DNA of 64,000 nucleotides, taken from an uncultured Verrucomicrobiota bacterium (GTDB lineage: Bacteria; Verrucomicrobiota; Verrucomicrobiia; Limisphaerales; UBA9464). The DNA lies in assembly GCA_903925515.1 (NCBI GenBank), contig CAIYFP010000462.1, forward strand, positions 1-64,000, read 5' to 3'. The first letter of the stretch is position 1. Each line of letters starts with the position of its first letter. This document shows positions 16,965-24,591 of this stretch, in pieces. A program made the translations under genes and the position numbers. The notes under the pieces are model-generated. The model was not told where the DNA came from. It saw only the letters and a list, made by a program, of their open reading frames with translations, and did not search any database.

Positions 16965-17984
16965 ATGAACGCCATGGACCGCACGGTTGAGCCCAAGGGA
17001 TTCGGGGGCCGTCAGCCCGCCTCGAAGACATGGCGGGCATGGGTCGTGGCGGCGGGTTTCACCGCGGGGATGGGTTCGTCCGCGTTGGCCGGCGAACGCG
17101 TCCTCTTTGAGACCGGCTTCGAGCCATTCGAGGGCTACGACGTGACCAAGGACCTTGCCGGCCAGAACGGCTGGGTCGCGATCGGCTCGGGCGGCAACGG
17201 CGTCTTGCCCGGCCCCATCGGTGGATTCCATGGCCAGGTCGCCTACGTCGGGTTCAGCCCGCCCACGCAGCCCGACGACGTCCTCAACCTGTTCCGCCCG
17301 GTGGCGTTGTCGCCGTTGGGAGGGCCGCCGCCCATCGTCACGTTCCGGGTGAGCTTCATGGTCTTCGATTCGACGACCAACGCCCCGTATTTCGACGACT
17401 TTCGATGGAGCGCGTACAACACGCGGGAGGAACGGCTGTTCAGCATCGACTTCGACAACGACGCGCAGGCGATCCAGTTCGTGCTCGACGACAACGCGGG
17501 GTTTCGTATGACGGGCTGGACCTTCGCGGCGAACGAGCCCTACGACCTCGTGGTGACGATGAACCTTGCGCGGAACCGGTGGTGGGCGGAGGTCAACGGT
17601 GCGGCCATCGTGGCCAACCAACCCATCACCACGCGCGGGGCCAAGCTCGACCTGAACGAGATGGACGCGGTATGGGTCGTGCGAAACCCGGGCAAGCCCG
17701 GCGACAACTTCATGGTGTTTGACGACTACCGGCTGACGGCGCTTCCGTTGGACGAAGTGCCGCCGGTCGTCCGGTACATCGGACAGCTCACCACCGGTCC
17801 CGTGATGCTCCGCGTGTTGGGCGAGCCCGGGGTCACCTACGTGGTCGAGCAATCGGCAGACCTGCGACTGTGGGTGGAGGTGGCACGCGGCGTGGCCACC
17901 AGCCCCGAAGGCACCCTCGAGGCGCAGGACGACTCGGCGCCACGAGCTGCCCGGCGGTTCTACCGGGCACGAAGCCTGCCGTGA
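16965..17984 (+). CDS. secreted lectin-like (jelly-roll) protein
   Basis: 339 aa from ATG 16965; a TTG 21 nt earlier overlaps the previous stop and could also start it. The N-terminus has a basic stretch, then a weak signal (WVVAAGFTAGMGSSALA). The body reads LFETGFEPFEGYDVTKDLAGQNGW, YVGFSP, FRVSFMVFD, RLFSIDFDNDAQAIQFVLDD and WWAEVNGA, a LamG-like beta sandwich pattern. The last 60 residues (YVVEQSADLRLW to RRFYRARSLP) match the short beta tail found at the C-terminus of many secreted Verrucomicrobiota proteins. No enzyme motif. It lies directly after the DUF6600 gene and may be cotranscribed. Confidence 0.75.
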   Translation: MNAMDRTVEPKGFGGRQPASKTWRAWVVAAGFTAGMGSSALAGERVLFETGFEPFEGYDVTKDLAGQNGWVAIGSGGNGVLPGPIGGFHGQVAYVGFSPPTQPDDVLNLFRPVALSPLGGPPPIVTFRVSFMVFDSTTNAPYFDDFRWSAYNTREERLFSIDFDNDAQAIQFVLDDNAGFRMTGWTFAANEPYDLVVTMNLARNRWWAEVNGAAIVANQPITTRGAKLDLNEMDAVWVVRNPGKPGDNFMVFDDYRLTALPLDEVPPVVRYIGQLTTGPVMLRVLGEPGVTYVVEQSADLRLWVEVARGVATSPEGTLEAQDDSAPRAARRFYRARSLP

Positions 17985-18098
17985 GATGGTGTGGGGCGGG
18001 TTCGCGGGTGGCGGCAAAGCCTTCGTGCCCGGTGTCTTTCACCCCCAATACCCGCGAAATTTCCAAGATCCCAAGTCAGGGTCTCCTCTGTCATGTCG

Positions 18099-18115
18099 CA
18101 TGAAGTGGCTTCATG
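18099..18115. promoter_or_regulatory. inverted repeat upstream of the PEP-CTERM gene
   Basis: CATGAAG-TGG-CTTCATG is a perfect 7-bp inverted repeat with a 3-nt centre, 44 bp before the ATG at 18160. A dimeric regulator could bind it. No -24/-12 sigma-54 promoter with correct spacing was found nearby. Confidence 0.35.
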
Positions 18116-18159
18116 GAATGTGCTTCCAGAGATCGTTCGGCCTCTCCATAAGCGGTCCG

Positions 18160-18936
18160 ATGAAAGCAGAAATCTTGATTCCAGGGGCCGTTTTGGCGGC
18201 AACACTCGCAACCCAATCCATGGCCGAGGGCGGCATCGCCCCCTTTAGCATCTCGGGCCAAGGCATCACGGCATCGGGGTTGCTGACGTACCAACCGGTA
18301 TCCCTGACGGGTTTCGCCGGGGTTGCATGGCGGGTGACAGGCGTCACCGGCACCTTCTCGGATACGGTGTCAGGCATCAACGGCCCGTTCACGAGCGTGC
18401 TCGCCTCTGGCATGGACTACACGAAGGCGCCCAGCCGCCAAGACCTGGGTGCGAACCCTCCGATCGTGGGCAATCTCGGGACCGTCACGGGCAGCACCGT
18501 TCAGTTGTCCTATGGCCCGTCGACCAAGTCGTCGTTCGACAACTTGGTTTACCCCAATGGCGACAGCCCAACCCTTTGCTTGCCTTATTATTCCTATGGT
18601 GGCGGGCGGATTGACATCTTCGGATTGGGATTGCTCGTGGACACGGGTGGAGGGACCACGGCTTTGGTCAACGTTTGGAGCAACGGAAACCTCAACAATC
18701 CGGCAAATCCGCTGGGCCTCGACTATGGCATCTCGGTAGGGCCGTTTGATGCCTCGGCAAACCCCCAATACACGAGGACCCGTTACATTGGCGATAGCAA
18801 CGGCTATGAGGTGTCACCTTCCAGCTACGCTGGCTCCGGAGTGACCTTTACCGTCGTGCCCGAGCCATCCGAATACGCAGCCGTCACCACGGCCGGATTA
18901 CTCGGCTTCATGGTCTGGCGTCGGCGCCGCGCCTGA
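18160..18936 (+). CDS. PEP-CTERM sorting-signal protein
   Basis: 258 aa. ATG 18160 gives a signal peptide (MKAEILIPGAVLAATLATQSMA). The middle is a Gly/Ser/Thr-rich beta protein with SGQGITASGLLTY, VTGTFSDTVSGINGPFTSVL and a GGRIDIFGLGLLVD segment, as in PEP-CTERM proteins with extracellular beta sandwiches. The C-terminus is a full PEP-CTERM anchor: VPEPSEYAAV, a hydrophobic helix (TTAGLLGFMVW) and RRRRA. Family knowledge: an exosortase (EpsH type) recognises and processes this anchor, usually in bacteria with exopolysaccharide. No exosortase is in the window. Base composition is less GC-rich than its neighbours. Confidence 0.88.
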   Translation: MKAEILIPGAVLAATLATQSMAEGGIAPFSISGQGITASGLLTYQPVSLTGFAGVAWRVTGVTGTFSDTVSGINGPFTSVLASGMDYTKAPSRQDLGANPPIVGNLGTVTGSTVQLSYGPSTKSSFDNLVYPNGDSPTLCLPYYSYGGGRIDIFGLGLLVDTGGGTTALVNVWSNGNLNNPANPLGLDYGISVGPFDASANPQYTRTRYIGDSNGYEVSPSSYAGSGVTFTVVPEPSEYAAVTTAGLLGFMVWRRRRA

Positions 18937-18951
18937 CGACCGGGCAGCTTT

Positions 18952-19020
18952 GGAGCCGGGCACAAGCGCCATGGTTGCCGAGGTCCCGCGGCCATGGATC
19001 TTTAAGTCGTGCCCGGCTCC
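18952..19020. repeat. 12-bp inverted repeat between convergent genes (terminator-like)
   Basis: GGAGCCGGGCAC (18952-18963) pairs perfectly with GTGCCCGGCTCC (19009-19020). The 45-nt loop contains two CCATGG palindromes that can pair with each other, so the RNA could form a long nested hairpin. It lies between the PEP-CTERM stop and the CotH stop, which converge. There is no T-tract, so a bidirectional, protein-assisted terminator or a mobile palindromic unit are both possible. Confidence 0.5.
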
Positions 19021-19046
19021 GCCCCTTGCAGCCCGGCAACAGGCCC

Positions 19047-20993
19047 TCAAGGCTGCCGGGGCAGCCGCCCTGGCCCACCAAAACCAGGCGGCGGCGGGAA
19101 CACCTTGGCGAGCCCCTCGGCAAGTTGGGCCTCGTTCAGCGTGCCCTTCTTATCCAGGTCCCATTCGCCCCACCATCTCTCGGCCATCGCAGTCCATTCC
19201 GTTGGGCTGACCCGCTCGTCCTTGTTGACGTCCGCGAGGTTGCGGACGGGCTCGGCGAGGAACATGCCGGGTCCGCCCCCCCCGCGACGTCCACCCGGTC
19301 CATCCGGTCCACCCGGTCCACCCGGTCCACGTTGCCCGATGCGGAGGCCCTCGGACTTGCCCGCGAGTTGGTCGGCAACCGACCGATGACGTTCCTTCAC
19401 GAAGCCCTTGATGGGCTTGGGGGGTTGCCCGAACGGGCCGCCGGGGCCGCCGCGCCCACCTCCGAACGGGTTCATGCCCACCGCCTCGCCCGCGACCCCT
19501 TTGTCGAAGCGTTCCAGCTTCTCCTGCGACTCGTCCTGGATCGCGCCGCGGATGACGGCGGCCACCTCGTCCACCTGCTTCGCGATGCGTTCAGGCTGGA
19601 AGATCGTCTGCTGGAACTCCTTCAGGCGCGCGAGGTAAGCCTCCTGGACGGCGTGCACGCCCATGACGCGCTCGAAGAAACGGTTCTCGCCCGACCATGG
19701 TTGCCGGATGCTGAGTTGCTCGCGTTCCTCCTGGGAGCCTTGGAGGCCGAAGTTCCCGAAGGAGTGGTCGAGGTCCCACGGGACAAAGAGGAAGCGGTCG
19801 GTCTTGGGGTGGAGGTACACCACGTAGTTTTGCCCGAGCGTCAGGATCGAATCGAGCGTGCTCAGCCACACGGTGACCGCCATGAAGCGGCTGAACTCGT
19901 CCACGTCGATGAACTCGGGCAGGCGCCGCGCGAACTCCTCGTCGGATCCCTTCGTGAGAAACCTCGCGAAATCCTGCACGCGCCGCTTCTGCGCGTCGGT
20001 CAGCTCCGTTTTCGGGTCGTAGATCTGATGGTAGGCCTTCCAGTCGTCGCCGAGGTCCTTGAACAGCGTGGGCGTGACCGGCTTGAAGATGGCGCCCTTT
20101 TTGGTCCCGAAGTTGGCCTCGGCCCATGCATTGTCCGGGTTTTCGACGACGGAGTAGAGGCCGAGGTAGGCGTTTTCCTTGGCTCCGGGAGCATGAACCG
20201 TCACGCGGGCGTATCCGGTGCGCGGCGCCGGCACCCCGGCCGCGCGGTACAGCGCATAGGACAGCGGCTCGTTCATCCACGAGGCGTCCGTCACGTTGTT
20301 GTGGAAGTTCAGCTTGCCCTGGCCCGCCAGCTTCTGGCCCTTCACGAACTCGTTCAGGTCCACCTTCAACGACTTCTTGTCGTTCATCCGCGCGCCCATG
20401 AACGTGCCGTTCCCTTTGTACCGGACCGCCACGTTGGTCAGCCGAGTTCCCGCGATCTCCAGGTCCGCGTGCACGTACTCGAAGTTCATTCCCGCCGCGC
20501 CGCTGAGCCCGTTGCGTAGCCCCTCGGCCGCCTGCAACCGCGGCGCAAACCCGCCCCCGCCGGGGCCGCCCATCGCCAACGCCTTGTTCATCCCCTCGCG
20601 AATCGAGTCCAGCGTCAGGTAGCCCTCCTTCTTTCCGTCCCACTCCACGCCCCAACGCCCGAAGGTCCCCATGAACTCCTCGCGCGTCACCGAGCCGTCC
20701 TTGTTGCCATCCAAGGCGGCGAGCCAGGCGGGCGCCATCATCCGGGCCGGATTGAATCCCCCGCGCGGCCCTCCACCAAGGCCGCCGCCCGCCCCACCCG
20801 GCCGTCCGCCCAAGGGGCCTCCTCCAATGCCACCCTTGGGTTCCAAGCCTTCCCATTGGCCAGCCGGGAACGTCAGCTTCACCTCCCAAACACGCCCAAG
20901 GGAGAACAACTCGGTTGCCTTCGCGGGGGCCTCGGCATGCGCGAGGCAGGCCATCCACGGCAAGCCCGCAGCGATCAGGATTGGACGGATCAT
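19047..20993 (-). CDS. secreted CotH-like kinase-fold protein with EF-hands
   Basis: 648 aa. ATG at 20993 opens a signal peptide (MIRPILIAAGLPWMACLAHAEA). A Gly-rich segment and an EF-hand (DGNKDGSVTREEF) come first. The CotH domain follows: VAVRYKGNGTFMGARMNDKKSLKVDLNEF is cut here to its recognisable parts RYKGNG and KKSLKVD, then NNVTDASWMNEPLSYALY, GLYSVVENPD, FKPVTP and PWDLDHSFGNF (metal-binding Asp residues). CotH proteins have an atypical protein-kinase fold; secreted Verrucomicrobiota members are uncharacterised. A collagen-like GPGG region (from 19291) and two more EF-hand-like loops (DVNKDERVSPTEW, DLDKKGTLNEAQL) end the protein. The next gene on this strand lies 109 bp upstream. 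Confidence 0.9.
   Translation of the reverse strand: MIRPILIAAGLPWMACLAHAEAPAKATELFSLGRVWEVKLTFPAGQWEGLEPKGGIGGGPLGGRPGGAGGGLGGGPRGGFNPARMMAPAWLAALDGNKDGSVTREEFMGTFGRWGVEWDGKKEGYLTLDSIREGMNKALAMGGPGGGGFAPRLQAAEGLRNGLSGAAGMNFEYVHADLEIAGTRLTNVAVRYKGNGTFMGARMNDKKSLKVDLNEFVKGQKLAGQGKLNFHNNVTDASWMNEPLSYALYRAAGVPAPRTGYARVTVHAPGAKENAYLGLYSVVENPDNAWAEANFGTKKGAIFKPVTPTLFKDLGDDWKAYHQIYDPKTELTDAQKRRVQDFARFLTKGSDEEFARRLPEFIDVDEFSRFMAVTVWLSTLDSILTLGQNYVVYLHPKTDRFLFVPWDLDHSFGNFGLQGSQEEREQLSIRQPWSGENRFFERVMGVHAVQEAYLARLKEFQQTIFQPERIAKQVDEVAAVIRGAIQDESQEKLERFDKGVAGEAVGMNPFGGGRGGPGGPFGQPPKPIKGFVKERHRSVADQLAGKSEGLRIGQRGPGGPGGPDGPGGRRGGGGPGMFLAEPVRNLADVNKDERVSPTEWTAMAERWWGEWDLDKKGTLNEAQLAEGLAKVFPPPPGFGGPGRLPRQP
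19291..19330. repeat. short 9-bp tandem repeat inside the CotH gene
   Basis: Four and a half units of CCACCCGGT (second unit CCATCCGGT) encode Gly-Pro-Gly type triplets on the minus strand. This simple-sequence tract keeps the reading frame and could vary in copy number. Confidence 0.75.
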
Positions 20994-21102
20994 TGCGACG
21001 ACATGACCCGCGTCCAAAACCTTCGGTTACGAAGCGATGGCGACCCTGTGGCAAGGCCTCGCTTTGCTTCCTTCGCCGTGGCCTTGGTGCAACGCCCGGG
21101 TG

Positions 21103-21318
21103 TCAGCCGCCCGCGACGATCCGGACGATCTCGATCCGGTCGTTGGCTTGCAGCGTCCGCGCCCCAAACTCCGAGGGCACCACCGCCTCGCCGTTGTGCT
21201 CCACCACCACCGACTTCGGTGGCAGGCCGCGTGAAACCAGGAAGGCCTCGAGCGTGCAGGGGAGGGCAACCTCCTCGCGTCGGCCGTTGGCGATGATGCT
21301 GTCGCTCGTGGTCTCCAT
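21103..21318 (-). CDS. thiS: ThiS/MoaD-type sulfur carrier protein
   Basis: 71 aa, normal for ThiS. The frame ends in the diagnostic Gly-Gly (IEIVRIVAGG) that is adenylated and thiocarboxylated. SIIANGRREEV, LEAFLVSRGL, VVVEHNGEAVVPSEF and NDRIEIV follow the ThiS beta-grasp pattern. ATG 21318 gives the standard length; longer upstream frames are noise. In other bacteria ThiS donates sulfur to thiazole synthase ThiG. No thiG, thiF or thiO is in the window; instead it precedes hscB and iscA in transcript order reversed, 26 bp away, so a sulfur-trafficking context is plausible. Confidence 0.88.
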   Translation of the reverse strand: METTSDSIIANGRREEVALPCTLEAFLVSRGLPPKSVVVEHNGEAVVPSEFGARTLQANDRIEIVRIVAGG

Positions 21319-21344
21319 GCTGGCGGCGGGATGGATTTTCGGCC

Positions 21345-21968
21345 TCAGCCGATGGCGAGCTGGACAACGCGTTCGCGGACCTGCCCAAGCCAACGCGACA
21401 CGTAACTCAGGGTCCGGTAGATTTGCTCCAGCCGCTCCATGGGCAACGAGGCGAGGCGTCCCGGATCGCCCTGCGGCGGCGCATCGGCCCATGCCTTGCC
21501 AAGGTCCCGAAGCTCGGCGGTCAAGGCGGACTCCATCGCACGCACCCGCGTCGCGATGTCCTCGAGCTTCTCGCTCCATTCGAGGCCCTCCTGCATGGAC
21601 TTCAGGCGGAGCATGGGCGACGTGCTCGTGCCGCGTTGCTGGAGGAACGCGTCGCATTCCCGGCACGCATGGCCCACCTCGACGAAGAGGTCCATCGTGC
21701 CGGGCGGGATGCGTTGGATGTCCCTTGGCTTGGAGCCGCATTCCAGCTCGATGAGATGAAGCAATCGCTCGCGCGGCTCGGCGAGGAGTTGGTGGGCGGC
21801 GTTGAGGCTGGAATACCTCTGGAGTGCCTCCGCCATCGCGGCCTCGGACGCGCCGTGGTGTCGGTCTGGATGCCACGGTGCCGAAAGCTCAAGAAACCGG
21901 CGCTTGATGTCCTCAGGTTCCAGCCACGGCCTTCGCTCGAGCCCCAGCAACGCGAACGCGTCGGTCAT
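21345..21968 (-). CDS. hscB: J-domain co-chaperone HscB-like (Fe-S cluster assembly)
   Basis: 207 aa from ATG 21968 (MTDAFALLGLERRPWLEPED); an upstream start would add 11 residues and overlap iscA. The N-terminal J domain has the HPD motif in SAPWHPDRHHG near residue 35, and AALQ..SSLNAAHQLLAEPRERLLHLIEL is its closing helix. The rest is a helical HscB-type C-domain (FVEVGHACRECDAFL, LEDIATRVRAMESAL). HscB delivers IscU to HscA during cluster transfer. The gene starts 8 bp after the iscA stop, which supports the Fe-S assignment. IscU and HscA are not in the window. Confidence 0.85.
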   Translation of the reverse strand: MTDAFALLGLERRPWLEPEDIKRRFLELSAPWHPDRHHGASEAAMAEALQRYSSLNAAHQLLAEPRERLLHLIELECGSKPRDIQRIPPGTMDLFVEVGHACRECDAFLQQRGTSTSPMLRLKSMQEGLEWSEKLEDIATRVRAMESALTAELRDLGKAWADAPPQGDPGRLASLPMERLEQIYRTLSYVSRWLGQVRERVVQLAIG

Positions 21969-21976
21969 GGCGACGG

Positions 21977-22366
21977 TTAGGCGCTGAAGCTCTCGCCGCA
22001 CGAGCAGCTCGTTGCGGCGTTCGGGTTCTTCACCTTGAACCCGCCCTCGGTCAGGGCATCGACGTAGTCGAGCTCGGACCCGGTGACGTAGAGGGCGCTC
22101 TTGGGGTCCACAACCACGCGCACGCCGGCGCTGTCCACCACGATGTCGCGGTTCTGGGGCGCGTCTTGAAGGTCCATCTTGTACTGGAGGCCCGAGCAGC
22201 CGCCGCCCACGACCGCCACGCGCAGCACGCCCTTGGGGCGCCCCTGGCGTTGCAGCAACCCGCCCACCTTGCTGCCCGCCGCCTCCGTGAGCCGGATCAG
22301 GCGCTCGTCGCCCATCCGGAACGTTGGCTGTGTCGTTGTGCTCCCCCCGATCTTCCCCGCGATCAT
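21977..22366 (-). CDS. A-type iron-sulfur carrier (IscA/ErpA/HesB family)
   Basis: 129 aa from ATG 22366; an internal ATG at 22315 would give 112 aa (MGDERLIRLTEAAGSKV). The three cluster cysteines are all present: VGGGCSGLQYKM, and the C-terminal SCSCGESF. VVDPKSALYVTGSELDYV is the usual family core. It accepts Fe-S clusters and passes them to apo-enzymes. The larger start is favoured by a promoter-like motif that ends 3 nt before it. A lipoate ligase gene lies upstream in the same direction; lipoate synthesis needs Fe-S enzymes, but a shared transcript is not shown. Confidence 0.92.
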   Translation of the reverse strand: MIAGKIGGSTTTQPTFRMGDERLIRLTEAAGSKVGGLLQRQGRPKGVLRVAVVGGGCSGLQYKMDLQDAPQNRDIVVDSAGVRVVVDPKSALYVTGSELDYVDALTEGGFKVKNPNAATSCSCGESFSA

Positions 22367-22715
22367 TCGCGCCACCCTATAAACAAAGCCGGAAACGTCA
22401 ACGAACCGTCGTCTTGCCCCCGCCACCGCAATCGCTGGCGATGCTCCCAGGAATGGGTGATCCATGACGTCATGAGGCGGCATCCGGCCCGGTTGCCTTC
22501 CCCATGGAACATCCGGTGGTGGGCTCGCGGGCGGCCTCCGTGGACGCATGGACGGGCGGCGATACGACGAATCTCGTGACTTGCCGGGAGCCAGGCGCCG
22601 AAGCCGGCCCGGAGCAGCCCGCGGCCATGGAGCGTCGTCGGTGGCGACGGATCCCCGTCTGGGTGCGCAAGGCGGTCGCTCGCCTCGTCGTCGGCAGCTC
22701 GAGCTCTGGCGGGGC
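22367..22715. other. intergenic region between iscA and the lipoate ligase gene
   Basis: 349 bp. The iscA promoter-like motif sits at its left end. Minus- and plus-strand frames of 60-75 codons here are basic and Arg/Ser-rich with no family character, so no gene is called. No intrinsic terminator was found for the lipoate ligase transcript. Confidence 0.5.
22370..22382 (-). promoter_or_regulatory. promoter-like motif abutting iscA start
   Basis: Read on the minus strand, TTATAGGGTGGCG is followed by three bases and the ATG. A -10 hexamer TATAGG here would place transcription start within a few bases of the ATG, giving a leaderless or nearly leaderless mRNA. The same ATAGGGTGGCG-N3-ATG occurs at hisD. 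No clear -35 was identified. Confidence 0.5.
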
Positions 22716-23396
22716 TCAGCGGCGCATTTGGTAGGCCTCGGTTGAATGGAGCGTCCGGGCGCGTTCAAGGGCATGGTGACGCCATGCGTCGTCGTCGGTG
22801 GCGTCCCATGCGACCGTCCAATCCGCGGTCGCGGCGGCACGGAGGGCGTCCGCGAAGGCGTCGCGGGAGAGGTGGCATGGCAGGGGTTGCAGGCTGCCTT
22901 GGATGAGGAGGCCATCGCGGTTCCTGCGTTGGGCCGCACCGGCGATCTTCCGGCCGTTGCTGAGGACGTCGAACTTCTCCCAGCCCTCGAAGCATCGGCC
23001 CGGGCCAGAGGGCTCGCAGCAGTCCGCGACGACGGCCGGGACACCATGGGCGCGGAGGGCGGCGGCGAGCCATTGGTGCATGCGCTTGTAGCTCTCGGGC
23101 GCGCGGAGGCCATGCCATGGGTGGCCCGGGGGGATCGCCATGGCGTAGGTCCAGTCCTCAAGGTGCGGGACAAGGCCGCCGCCGGTCGGTCGCCGCAGCA
23201 GGGGCCGGAGGCGCGTCCAGCCCTCGACCGCGGAACGTAGCTGGAAGTAGCCGAAGGTGGCGGCCGGCGTCGTCCAGCCATACCACCGGAACACGGGCCG
23301 GCCGATGCGCGCGATGCATGCAAGGAGGGCGTCGTCGGTGGCCATGTTGAGCACGGGCTCGACCGGCCCGTCGTCGATGAATGCCCAACCCTCCAT
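22716..23396 (-). CDS. lipoate-protein ligase A family protein
   Basis: 226 aa. The BPL/LPL catalytic fold is recognisable: NMATDDALLACIA, VFRWYGWTTPAATFGYFQ, RRPTGGGLVPH (the RRxxGGG lipoyl-binding loop) and DVLSNGRKIAGAAQRRN (the GKKxxGxAQ-type loop with the catalytic Lys). HTGSLQ-like LLIQGSLQPLP follows. These enzymes attach lipoate, or transfer octanoate, onto 2-oxoacid dehydrogenase and glycine-cleavage subunits. At 226 aa it lacks the accessory C-domain of LplA, so it may be an octanoyl- or lipoyl-transferase (LipM-like). It starts 6 bp after hisC ends, so it is cotranscribed with the histidine genes. Confidence 0.88.
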   Translation of the reverse strand: MEGWAFIDDGPVEPVLNMATDDALLACIARIGRPVFRWYGWTTPAATFGYFQLRSAVEGWTRLRPLLRRPTGGGLVPHLEDWTYAMAIPPGHPWHGLRAPESYKRMHQWLAAALRAHGVPAVVADCCEPSGPGRCFEGWEKFDVLSNGRKIAGAAQRRNRDGLLIQGSLQPLPCHLSRDAFADALRAAATADWTVAWDATDDDAWRHHALERARTLHSTEAYQMRR

Positions 23397-23402
23397 CGCG
23401 AG

Positions 23403-24530
23403 TTAGCCCTCCCTGCGACGGATGGCGGCGACGGCGCGGAGCAGGGCGCCGGCCTCGGCGTCGGACCCGACGGTGATGCGGAGGAAGGGAGCAAGTTGCT
23501 GGGAGGAGAACCAGCGCACGAGGATCTTGCGCGCGCGGAGCCGGGCGAGCCATTCCGAGGCCGGCGGGCCGGGGGGGCGCGCGAGCAGGAAGTTGGTGTC
23601 GCTGGGCAGGACGTCCCAGCCCATGCCGGACAACTCGCGCCGGATGCGTTCCCGGGTTTGGATGACGCGGGCGAAGTTGCGGCGGTAGTACGGGAGGTTG
23701 TCGAGGGTGGCCATGGCGGCGACCTGCCCAAGGCCGTTGACGTTGTAGCTGTCGCGGACCTTGTCGAGCGCGGCGACGACGTCGGGGTGGGCGACGCAGT
23801 AGCCGACGCGTTGGAAGCAGAGGGAATAGGACTTGGAAAAGGTACGGGTGACGATGACGTGGGGGTGGCGGAGGGCGAGGGGAAGGGCGTGGTCTCGCGC
23901 GAAGTCCACGTAGGCCTCGTCGAGGACGACCGGGCCGCGCTGGGCAACGCAGAGAGCCTCGAGCTCGGGGGTGGAGTAGCCGCGTCCGCTGGGGGCATTT
24001 GGGGTCGTGATGAGGGAAAGGGCGGCGTTAAAGCGCCATGAACGGCCCCTGCGGAGCTTCTCGACGGCGGGGAGAGCGAAGTCGGGTTCGAGGGGCACGG
24101 CATGGGCGCGTGCGCCGTGGGTCTCGGCAAGGACGGGGTAGAGGGAATAGCAGGGCCACAGGTACTGGACCGTGGCGCGCGCGGCATGGCGGGCGGGAAC
24201 GGCGGCCCCGGGCTCGACGAACACGCGGATAAGGCAGGCGAGGACCTCGTCGGAGCCGTTGCCGACGAAGATGTTCGCTGGGGCGCAGCCATGGAGGCGC
24301 GCGAGCTTCTCGCGCAGGGGCGCCGAGGCGGGGTTGGGATAGAGGCGGAGGCGGGCGTCGGTCGCCTTGCGGACGGCGCGGAGGACGGCGGGGGCGGGAG
24401 GGTAGGGGTTCTCGTTGGTGTTGAGCTTGATGAGCCCGCGGATCTTGGGTTGCTCGCCGGGCACGTAGGCATGGAGGTCGCGCACCATGGGGCGGACGAG
24501 ACGGGCAACCGGCGAGGGCTTGGAGGACAT
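23403..24530 (-). CDS. hisC: histidinol-phosphate aminotransferase
   Basis: 375 aa, normal for HisC. It converts imidazole-acetol phosphate and glutamate to L-histidinol phosphate using PLP. Family landmarks are KLNTNENPYPP, RLRLYPNP, NIFVGNGSDEVL, TPNAPSGRGYS, VVLDEAYVDFA and the PLP lysine in TFSKSYSLCFQRVGY. DTNFLLARPP and FLRITVG close the protein. Near residues 108-120 a few extra residues (VPARHAARA) lengthen the loop before TVQYLWPCYSLYP; this is unusual but does not touch the active site. The gene follows hisD by 61 bp on the same strand. Confidence 0.95.
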   Translation of the reverse strand: MSSKPSPVARLVRPMVRDLHAYVPGEQPKIRGLIKLNTNENPYPPAPAVLRAVRKATDARLRLYPNPASAPLREKLARLHGCAPANIFVGNGSDEVLACLIRVFVEPGAAVPARHAARATVQYLWPCYSLYPVLAETHGARAHAVPLEPDFALPAVEKLRRGRSWRFNAALSLITTPNAPSGRGYSTPELEALCVAQRGPVVLDEAYVDFARDHALPLALRHPHVIVTRTFSKSYSLCFQRVGYCVAHPDVVAALDKVRDSYNVNGLGQVAAMATLDNLPYYRRNFARVIQTRERIRRELSGMGWDVLPSDTNFLLARPPGPPASEWLARLRARKILVRWFSSQQLAPFLRITVGSDAEAGALLRAVAAIRRREG

Positions 24531-24591
24531 GGCGACGGCGGGAGGGGTTGGGTCTGGCTGGGATGCGCGGCCGGGGCGAGGCGCCCGCGCG

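Noticed and set aside
18099..18125. Sigma-54 promoter (TGGC near 18106 with GTGC downstream)
   Set aside because: Spacing between the GG and GC elements is 13 rather than 10 bp.
22470..22734. Small open frames of 60-76 codons between iscA and the lipoate ligase gene
   Set aside because: Overlapping frames on both strands with Arg/Ser/Pro-rich noise; no start-site support.
21977..24508. Long minus-strand frame fusing 700 residues to IscA
   Set aside because: The upstream part is Ser/Pro/Arg-rich noise over hisC and the lipoate ligase gene in another frame; only the last 129 residues are a real protein.
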